Positions 6,398-11,572 of a stretch of 11,572 nt of DNA are shown here, piece by piece. A model generated the notes under the pieces. That model made no database searches and was not told the origin of the DNA. It worked only from the letters and a program-made list of their open reading frames with translations. The stretch covers positions 1 through 11,572 of the forward strand of contig JAHAYQ010000048.1 of the NCBI GenBank assembly GCA_018384465.1, given 5' to 3'. Each line of letters opens with the position of its first letter. Position 1 is the first letter of the stretch. Made by a program: the position numbers and the translations under genes. This stretch comes from Myroides sp. (lineage in GTDB: Bacteria; Bacteroidota; Bacteroidia; Flavobacteriales; Flavobacteriaceae).

Positions 6398-8800
6398 TTA
6401 TAATTTCAATGCTTTTAAACGCAACGCATTGGCAATGACTGATACTGAACTTAAACACATTGCCAAAGCAGCTACCATTGGCGAAAGTAACATATTAGTG
6501 GTGTAATACAACACGCCGGCAGCAATGGCAACTCCAATAATGTTGTAGATAAAAGCGAAGAATAAATTTTGCTTGATGTTTTGCATCACTTTTTCGCTTA
6601 ATCGGATAGATTTTTCTACGTTTGAAAAAGCATTGTTTAGCAAAGTGATTTTAGAAAAATCTTGCGCTAAATCAGATCCGTTACCCATTGCAATTCCAAT
6701 ATCTGCTTTTGCTAAAGCGGGCGCATCATTAATTCCATCACCTACCATAGTGATTATTTTACCTTCTTTTTGGATCGATTCAATCATTGCTAATTTATTT
6801 TCAGGCAATTGTTGGGCAAACACCTTATCAATACCAATTTGTTTAGCAATAGCATTGGCAGTATGTTCATGATCGCCCGTAAGCATGATTACTTCAATTC
6901 CTTTACTATGTAGATAATCCACCGTTTGTTTAACATCTGGTTTTATGGCGTCATGAATCACGGCTAAACCAACTAATTCATCTGTTATAACAACATACGA
7001 AACCGTTTTTCCCTGACTTTGAATTTGTTCAACTTTACTTAAAACATCAGTATTGATAGGTACATTATTCTGCTTTAACAACGCTGCGTTTCCTAAAAGT
7101 ACTTTTTTTCCGTTAATCATTCCTTGAACTCCTTTACCCGCAACCGACGCAACCATTTTTGTAGGTTTAAAATCGATGTTCAGTGAGGTAGCTTTCTCTT
7201 TAAAAGCGTTGGCAATAGGATGTTCGCTACTTGCATTCAGTTGTGCGGTAATGTCTATTAGCTGGTTTTCTGTTGTGTTTTTTAACGGAATAATTTCTTC
7301 TAACGACGGTTTTCCTTCGGTCAGTGTTCCTGTTTTATCAGTAATCACCACATTGGTTTTTTGTAAAAGTTCTAACGCTTCGGCTTTTTTAATCAGGATA
7401 CCATATTCGGCTCCTTTGCCAATCCCCATCGAAATAGAAACGGGTGTTGCTAATCCTAATGCACAGGGGCAAGCAATAATTAATACGGCTATTGCATTTT
7501 GTAAACCAAATAATAACGAAGCTTCGTTAGATAAATACCCCCAGTAAATAAACGTTAACACGGCAATAGCTATCACAATGGGTACAAAATACCCCGAAAT
7601 AGTATCGGCTAAACGTTGAATAGGAGCTCTGGACAGCGTTGCTTTATTAACCATTTCTATAATTTGTGCTATGGTTGTGGTTTCGCCTACTCGGGTGGCT
7701 TTCATTGTAAAGGGTTGATCGGTATTAATGCTTCCAGCTAATACTTCACTATTCACTTTTTTATGTACAGGTAGTGGTTCTCCGGTTAACAACGCTTCGT
7801 TGATAGATGTTTCGCCCGATAGAATTACCCCATCAACAGGCACTTTTTCTCCTGCTTTTACTAATAAATGATCGGCTATCTGCACTTGGTTAATGTCAAT
7901 TTCAGTGGCATTTCCATTAATTAAAACCGTAGCCTTTTGTGGTACTAAATTGAGTAAATGTTCTAAAGACGATTTTGTTTTTTGATGGGCACGAGCTTCT
8001 AACCACTGACCTAAAATCATCAGCGTAAAAATTACAGCAACACTTTCAAAATAGATGGGTAAATGTTGACTTAATTGAAAATTTTCAGGAAACATGAAAA
8101 CGAACAAAGAAAATAAGTAGGCAGCAACAGCACCTAAACCAATTAAACTAAACATATTTAAATGCCAGGTTTTAAACGATACCCATGCACGTTTTAGATA
8201 ATTTTTGCCAATGTATAAAACAGCAGTGGCGCCGATAAACTGCAACCATAAACCAACCTTAAAAGGAATAATATTGTAAATAAAACTGTCGTGACTCATG
8301 CCAAACATGGCAATAATAAAAACCGGAATGGTAACAGCTAACGACTGGTAAAAAAGTTTTTTTAAATGATGTACTTCAGTGTTATCAGACGGATTTCCTC
8401 CAATTTTTACCAGATCCATTCCACAAACAGGGCAACCTACATTGCTGTCGTAAACTTTATCGCCTTCGCATAACATGGGGCAATAATACTTACCTGTTAA
8501 ATGTTCTAAATTTTTGGGTGGTTGGTTGTGTTGATCAGTGCTGTGAATAGCATGATGTGCAATTTCAGAAAACGTTTCTGTTCCGTCTGCATTTTCGCTA
8601 ATTTCTTGAATGGTGTATGCACCTTTGTGAGAAAGGGCATGTTGTAAATCTGCTAACGGAATTTTTTTATCTGATTCAATAACAGCTTCAGCAGGATATA
8701 GAGTTACTTCTACCTTTTCTGCTATTTCTTGTAATGCTTGTGTAACTTTTGTCTGACAGCCGCTACACGTCATTTCGTTAATTTTATATCGGGTTTTCAT
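6398..8800 (-). CDS. copA: Copper-translocating P-type ATPase (P1B-1)
   Basis: The 800-residue inner-membrane pump uses ATP to export Cu(I) (possibly Ag(I)) from the cytoplasm. Domains in order: an N-terminal HMA domain with MTCSGC (10-15); a His-rich linker (His82, 83, 86, 91, 100); a small Cys-rich heavy-metal-binding domain (Cys107, Cys111, Cys123, Cys126, ending CGMD); then the P1B core. Catalytic motifs are TGEP (339-342) in the actuator, the metal-site CPC (444-446) in the sixth membrane helix, phosphorylation motif DKTGT with Asp488, the HP motif (His527-Pro528) of the nucleotide domain, and GDGIND (687-692). YN (752-753) and MCLSS (781-785) in the last helices complete the Cu(I) signature of P1B-1 pumps. 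It is full length and intact. It lies 74 bases after a secreted SGNH-like gene, and the gap holds phased TTACAT repeats likely to be regulatory. The HMA-AraC regulator two genes upstream supports copper-responsive expression. Confidence 0.96.
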   Translation of the reverse strand: MKTRYKINEMTCSGCQTKVTQALQEIAEKVEVTLYPAEAVIESDKKIPLADLQHALSHKGAYTIQEISENADGTETFSEIAHHAIHSTDQHNQPPKNLEHLTGKYYCPMLCEGDKVYDSNVGCPVCGMDLVKIGGNPSDNTEVHHLKKLFYQSLAVTIPVFIIAMFGMSHDSFIYNIIPFKVGLWLQFIGATAVLYIGKNYLKRAWVSFKTWHLNMFSLIGLGAVAAYLFSLFVFMFPENFQLSQHLPIYFESVAVIFTLMILGQWLEARAHQKTKSSLEHLLNLVPQKATVLINGNATEIDINQVQIADHLLVKAGEKVPVDGVILSGETSINEALLTGEPLPVHKKVNSEVLAGSINTDQPFTMKATRVGETTTIAQIIEMVNKATLSRAPIQRLADTISGYFVPIVIAIAVLTFIYWGYLSNEASLLFGLQNAIAVLIIACPCALGLATPVSISMGIGKGAEYGILIKKAEALELLQKTNVVITDKTGTLTEGKPSLEEIIPLKNTTENQLIDITAQLNASSEHPIANAFKEKATSLNIDFKPTKMVASVAGKGVQGMINGKKVLLGNAALLKQNNVPINTDVLSKVEQIQSQGKTVSYVVITDELVGLAVIHDAIKPDVKQTVDYLHSKGIEVIMLTGDHEHTANAIAKQIGIDKVFAQQLPENKLAMIESIQKEGKIITMVGDGINDAPALAKADIGIAMGNGSDLAQDFSKITLLNNAFSNVEKSIRLSEKVMQNIKQNLFFAFIYNIIGVAIAAGVLYYTTNMLLSPMVAALAMCLSSVSVIANALRLKALKL

Positions 8801-8815
8801 ACGCTTTACTAATTT

Positions 8816-8854
8816 ATGTAAAGGTACTTACATTAAACGAATGGGGTGTTACAT
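8816..8854 (-). promoter_or_regulatory. Candidate AraC-type operator: phased TTACAT half-sites upstream of copA
   Basis: On the plus strand TTACAT occurs at 8828-8833 and 8849-8854, start to start exactly 21 bp, both preceded by GG five bases before. An inverted copy, ATGTAA, lies at 8816-8821 and forms an 18-bp dyad with the nearer half-site (6-base arms, 6-base spacer). All three fall in the 74-base gap before copA. Two half-sites about 21 bp apart in the same orientation is the usual arrangement for AraC-family binding. Assignment to the HMA-AraC protein encoded at 10151-10711 is an inference. The dyad could instead serve another regulator such as a MerR-type protein. TTACAT alone is not rare in this AT-rich window; the phasing is what stands out. 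Confidence 0.45.
8819..8826 (-). promoter_or_regulatory. Possible -7 element for copA
   Basis: On the minus strand this reads TACCTTTA, one base off TAnnTTTG, about 18 bases upstream of the copA ATG. No TTTG-like -33 box lies 19-21 bases upstream; that position is occupied by the distal TTACAT half-site. A promoter with a poor -33 element overlapped by activator sites is what an AraC-activated gene would show, but the element itself is weak evidence. Confidence 0.3.
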
Positions 8855-8874
8855 AACTTTTAAAAAGGTTTGTA

Positions 8875-10113
8875 TTATTTCTTTATAAATCTATAAACTT
8901 TTGATTGATTTTGTAAAGTTACTTTTAATAAATACATACCAATAGGTAACGATTGAGTATCGAACTGAATATAACCATTTTCTCTGCTTGAAGACAAAGG
9001 AATCTTTTTTCCGTTAACATCAAAAACAGCATAATTATCAAAATTTAAATCGTTGATAAATAACACATTTGTGGTAGGATTTGGATAAAGCTTTAATTCA
9101 ACAAGCTCTGGAAGATCAGTACTTAAAGTTTCTATTTCAATAATTTTAGCAACCGGAGAAGTACAAACATCAGTTATTAATTGTACAGTGTAAGTTCCGT
9201 TGTTTAAATAAGTATGTACAGGATTTTCATTAGTAGAAGTATTTCCGTCACCAAAATCCCAGAAAAACTGAGTAGCATTTTCAGTTTGATTTACAAATGA
9301 TACCGTAGCGTTATTTAATGAATAAGCAAATTGAGAAGTAACATCGTTTACATCTAACTTCCATTGATCTAATTCATCAAACACCACCTCTTTTACTATT
9401 TGCTTTAGTTGTTGCGCAACAGTTGATGTTAAGGCACCGTTGAATGTAATAAGTGTAGGATCTGTTTTATATATTGCTGTATGAAATGTATAAGCAGCCG
9501 CCATAGAACCTGTATAACTTGGATGAGAGTCATCTGCTTGATAAAGCTCTATATCAGGAAATGCTTCTCTAATTGTCCTCCAAACTTTTCCCACTGGCGA
9601 TACAACAGCTTCGTTTTCGTCGGTCATCTGCATATATCGTTCGTACAATTTATCATCCATACCTTCATACGTACATAAATAGCTTACGCCATTGGCACAA
9701 TTCACAGAATCGCCATACTTTCTTCCCCATGTCATATAAAACATTGCATTGCCACAAGGGTTTGCTTCTTTTATGGTAGTAGCCAATTCTTGGGCATAAG
9801 ATAAAGTGCTAGTTGCATTAGGAAACGCCGGCATTTGACTTTGTTGTTGTAAAACCACATAATCCCAAATTCCTTCATTAATAGTTTGTAGCACTTCTGG
9901 ATTATTAGCGTGTTGTTGAAAAGTAGATCCACCAGGCACATGAGATTCATACGTTAATTCGTTACCCACAGAAGTTGCCATTTGACTAATCAGAAAAGGT
10001 AAATTATTAACAGATGTGTAACTATTCCCAATAAAAAATACATTTTTTGTTGTTTGTGCTGTACTCAAAAAGCCTAATAAAAGAAATGCAAAGCTAAATA
10101 TATATGATTTCAT
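8875..10113 (-). CDS. Secreted SGNH-hydrolase-like protein with PKD domain and T9SS type A sorting domain
   Basis: The 412-residue product has a signal peptide (1-19, FLSTAQ) followed directly by an SGNH/GDSL-like fold. Visible blocks are FIGNSYT (27-33) with candidate nucleophile Ser31, PGGST (60-64), VVLQQQSQ (86-93), MTWGR (127-131) and ADDSHPSYTG (193-202) with candidate Asp194/His197. Residues about 262-327 form a PKD domain (FFWDFGDGNTS, NPVHTYLNNGTYTV). The tail from about 338 is a type A T9SS sorting domain (LYPNPTTN, VFDVNGK, LPIGMYLLKV). It is thus predicted to cross the outer membrane and be released or surface-attached, acting as an esterase-like or carbohydrate-modifying enzyme; the substrate is unknown. 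It lies 37 bases after the HMA-AraC gene and 74 bases before copA in the same direction, so it is probably co-transcribed with at least the regulator. No obvious promoter of its own was seen. Confidence 0.88.
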   Translation of the reverse strand: MKSYIFSFAFLLLGFLSTAQTTKNVFFIGNSYTSVNNLPFLISQMATSVGNELTYESHVPGGSTFQQHANNPEVLQTINEGIWDYVVLQQQSQMPAFPNATSTLSYAQELATTIKEANPCGNAMFYMTWGRKYGDSVNCANGVSYLCTYEGMDDKLYERYMQMTDENEAVVSPVGKVWRTIREAFPDIELYQADDSHPSYTGSMAAAYTFHTAIYKTDPTLITFNGALTSTVAQQLKQIVKEVVFDELDQWKLDVNDVTSQFAYSLNNATVSFVNQTENATQFFWDFGDGNTSTNENPVHTYLNNGTYTVQLITDVCTSPVAKIIEIETLSTDLPELVELKLYPNPTTNVLFINDLNFDNYAVFDVNGKKIPLSSSRENGYIQFDTQSLPIGMYLLKVTLQNQSKVYRFIKK

Positions 10114-10150
10114 CTTCTATCTGTAAAAAAACACTTAAAAAGCGTATGGA

Positions 10151-10711
10151 TTATTTAGATACTAATTGTTCTTTTTGCTGTTTAACTTCTTTAAAATGCG
10201 TAGGAGCCAAGCCGGTAACTTTTTTAAACTGATTACTTAAATGCCCTACCGAACTGTAATTCATTTTGTAAGCAATTTCGCTCAAAGTTAATTCATCATA
10301 CACCAATAATTCTTTTACTTTTTCTATTTTTTGAAGAATGTAATATTGTTCTATGGTTTGTGATTCTTGCTGAGAAAACAACTGACTTAGCGTATGATAT
10401 TCCACTTGCAGTTTACTTGATAAATATTCAGAAAGAGTTATGGTTAAATCGTTTACATCTTTAGAAACCAATTCAATAATCTGCGTTTTAATGCGTTCAA
10501 CCAGCATACTTTTTTTATCGCTTAAAATTTCAAACCCCAATGGTTTTATAACTTTCTCAATTTTGTTTCGATCTTCTAAAGTTATAGGTTCGTGAAACTC
10601 TATTATACCCAGATCAACATCATTAAGTTCAAAACCTAATTCTTCCATTGTTTTTTCAATCACCATTATGCATCGTGGGCATACCATATTTTTAATGCGA
10701 AGTATCTTCAT
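10151..10711 (-). CDS. HMA-like domain fused to AraC-type HTH: putative copper-responsive regulator
   Basis: The 186-residue protein begins with a short ferredoxin-like heavy-metal-associated domain (about 1-64) carrying MVCPRC, an MxCxxC site with Met9, Cys11 and Cys14. A helical linker follows, then an AraC-family DNA-binding domain (about 90-178). The second helix-turn-helix is clear (LTLSEIAYKMNYSSVGHLSNQFKK, 141-164) and is followed by the family signature GLAPTHFKE; the first (about 93-115) is more degenerate. No cupin, receiver or other sensor domain is present, so the HMA domain is the likely signal input. The family and the copA neighbour suggest a cytoplasmic Cu(I) or Ag(I) sensor that activates copper export. 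Metal choice and direction of control are inferences. It heads a same-strand run with the SGNH gene and copA and diverges from pyrD. Confidence 0.88.
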   Translation of the reverse strand: MKILRIKNMVCPRCIMVIEKTMEELGFELNDVDLGIIEFHEPITLEDRNKIEKVIKPLGFEILSDKKSMLVERIKTQIIELVSKDVNDLTITLSEYLSSKLQVEYHTLSQLFSQQESQTIEQYYILQKIEKVKELLVYDELTLSEIAYKMNYSSVGHLSNQFKKVTGLAPTHFKEVKQQKEQLVSK

Positions 10712-10731
10712 AAATCAGCTTTTAGCGAAAT

Positions 10732-10739
10732 CAAATATA
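10732..10739 (-). promoter_or_regulatory. Bacteroidota -7 element for the HMA-AraC gene
   Basis: On the minus strand this is TATATTTG, an exact TAnnTTTG match, 20 bases upstream of the start codon at 10711. The -33 position holds a T-rich stretch without TTTG. No TTACAT half-site like those before copA occurs in this intergenic region, so autoregulation through that motif is not evident. Confidence 0.5.
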
Positions 10740-10809
10740 TCATAATCAACGGGGAAATAAAAATTATTTATAAAACTTCGCCGTAAAATTTTCGTTAACG
10801 CTATTTCCA

Positions 10810-10841
10810 TCTGCAAACATTAAATTAAAAATGTACTTTTG
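10810..10841 (+). promoter_or_regulatory. Promoter of pyrD
   Basis: TCTG (10810-10813, one base off TTTG) is followed after 20 bases by TACTTTTG (10834-10841), an exact TAnnTTTG element. It sits 21 bases before the pyrD ATG, giving a short leader. It is the best complete promoter match in the window and diverges from the regulator promoter in the 151-base shared intergenic region. Confidence 0.6.
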
Positions 10842-10862
10842 CAAAGTTAAAATCCAGTAGTT

Positions 10863-11572
10863 ATGTATAAATCTGTTATTCGTCCTATTTTTTTTAAATT
10901 CGATCCTGAAAAAGTGCATCATTTTACCTTTTCAATGATAAAAACCATGCAGACAATACCAGGTATGCGATCAATTATTAAATCAATTTATCAGGTTAAC
11001 GATAAACGTTTAGAGCGTGAAGTTTTTGGATTAAAATTTAAAAATCCGGTTGGTTTGGCAGCAGGGTTAGACAAAGATGCAAAGATTTATAACGAATTAG
11101 ATGCTTTTGGGTTTGGCTTTATAGAAATTGGAACCATTACACCAAAACCTCAAGACGGAAACCCTAAAAAACGTTTATTCCGCTTAAAAGAAGATAGCGG
11201 AATTATTAACCGAATGGGTTTTAACAACGGCGGAATTGAGTTGGCTGTAGAACGATTAAAAAAAAATAAAGGCGTTTTAATTGGTGGAAACATCGGTAAA
11301 AACAAAGTTACTCCAAACGAAGAAGCGGTAAATGATTATAGGATTTGTTTTGATGCGTTGTTTCCGTATGTTGATTATTTTGTTGTGAATGTAAGTTCGC
11401 CAAACACACCCAATTTACGCGCGTTGCAAGACAAAGAACCGTTGACAGAATTGTTATCGACTTTACAGAATAAAAACCTTCAGCAACCAAAACAAAAGCC
11501 AATTTTATTAAAAATTGCTCCCGATTTAACTAATGAACAATTGTTAGATATTATTGATATTGTAAACGATAC
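10863..11572 (+). CDS. pyrD: Dihydroorotate dehydrogenase (quinone), class 2, 3'-truncated by the window edge
   Basis: The first 236 residues are present and open to the window end; the full protein is usually about 340 residues. PyrD oxidises dihydroorotate to orotate with quinone as acceptor in de novo pyrimidine synthesis, at the inner face of the cytoplasmic membrane. Residues 1-45 form the N-terminal helical extension that marks class 2 enzymes. FMN and substrate motifs follow: NPVGLAAGLDKDA (61-73), GTITPKPQDGNPKKRLFRL (90-108), INRMGFNN (115-122) and NVSSPNTPNLR (176-186), with Ser179 as the expected catalytic base. LLKIAPDL (215-222) is the next barrel strand. The start ATG at 10863 gives the normal N-terminus. 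It has its own promoter and no functional link to the copper genes on the opposite strand. Confidence 0.96.
   Translation, partial: MYKSVIRPIFFKFDPEKVHHFTFSMIKTMQTIPGMRSIIKSIYQVNDKRLEREVFGLKFKNPVGLAAGLDKDAKIYNELDAFGFGFIEIGTITPKPQDGNPKKRLFRLKEDSGIINRMGFNNGGIELAVERLKKNKGVLIGGNIGKNKVTPNEEAVNDYRICFDALFPYVDYFVVNVSSPNTPNLRALQDKEPLTELLSTLQNKNLQQPKQKPILLKIAPDLTNEQLLDIIDIVND

Noticed and set aside
6573..7547. Two plus-strand open frames (99 and 123 codons) opposite copA
   Set aside because: They are antisense to conserved P-type ATPase motifs; their sequence merely reflects the complement of copA codons.
8856..8871. AACTTTTAAAAAGGTT near-palindrome after the SGNH gene as a terminator
   Set aside because: The stem is AT-rich with a G-T pair and almost no loop, and no T run follows on the minus strand, so it is unlikely to stop transcription.
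9481..9779. Two overlapping plus-strand open frames opposite the SGNH gene
   Set aside because: They overlap each other in different frames, carry no domain, and lie antisense to a well-supported secreted protein.
10793..10800. CGTTAACG palindrome in the regulator-pyrD intergenic region as an operator
   Set aside because: It is only 8 bp, does not extend, and does not recur near other genes in the window.
11308..11502. Minus-strand open frame of 64 codons opposite pyrD
   Set aside because: It is antisense to the conserved FMN-binding core of pyrD and has no independent support.

Overview
The window looks like chromosomal DNA from a member of the Bacteroidota, most likely the family Flavobacteriaceae. 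The sequence is visibly AT-rich. Three predicted secreted proteins carry type IX secretion (T9SS) C-terminal sorting domains. Several upstream regions contain the Bacteroidota -7 promoter element TAnnTTTG, and the YebC protein has the N-terminus typical of flavobacteria. No tRNA, rRNA, CRISPR array, insertion sequence or phage gene was seen. No gene-free stretch exceeds about 150 bases.

Left part (1-3729): two tandem plus-strand paralogues encode exported proteins with a shared N-terminal beta-rich domain, a CARDB-like domain and a gliding-type (type B) T9SS sorting domain. The second copy also has two diverged Cys-framed repeats that the first lacks. A strong hairpin terminator separates it from the convergent yebC gene.

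Middle part (3730-6397): yebC (minus) and an outer-membrane beta-barrel gene (plus) diverge from an 88-base intergenic region. The barrel gene converges on gcvT (minus, glycine cleavage T protein), and a long bidirectional hairpin lies between them.

Right part (6398-10711): three minus-strand genes form a plausible copper-responsive unit, in transcription order regulator, secreted hydrolase-like protein, copper exporter. The regulator fuses an HMA-like MxCxxC metal-binding domain to an AraC-type DNA-binding domain and has no other sensor domain. The middle gene encodes a T9SS-exported SGNH-hydrolase-like protein with a PKD domain. The last gene encodes a P1B-1 copper ATPase (CopA). Just upstream of copA are two TTACAT half-sites exactly 21 bp apart, plus one inverted copy. 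This spacing is typical of AraC-family operators and makes the region a candidate binding site for the metal-sensing regulator. That regulator, its candidate site and the embedded secreted protein are the most interesting part of the window.

Right end (10712-11572): pyrD (class 2 dihydroorotate dehydrogenase) diverges from the regulator gene and is cut by the window edge.
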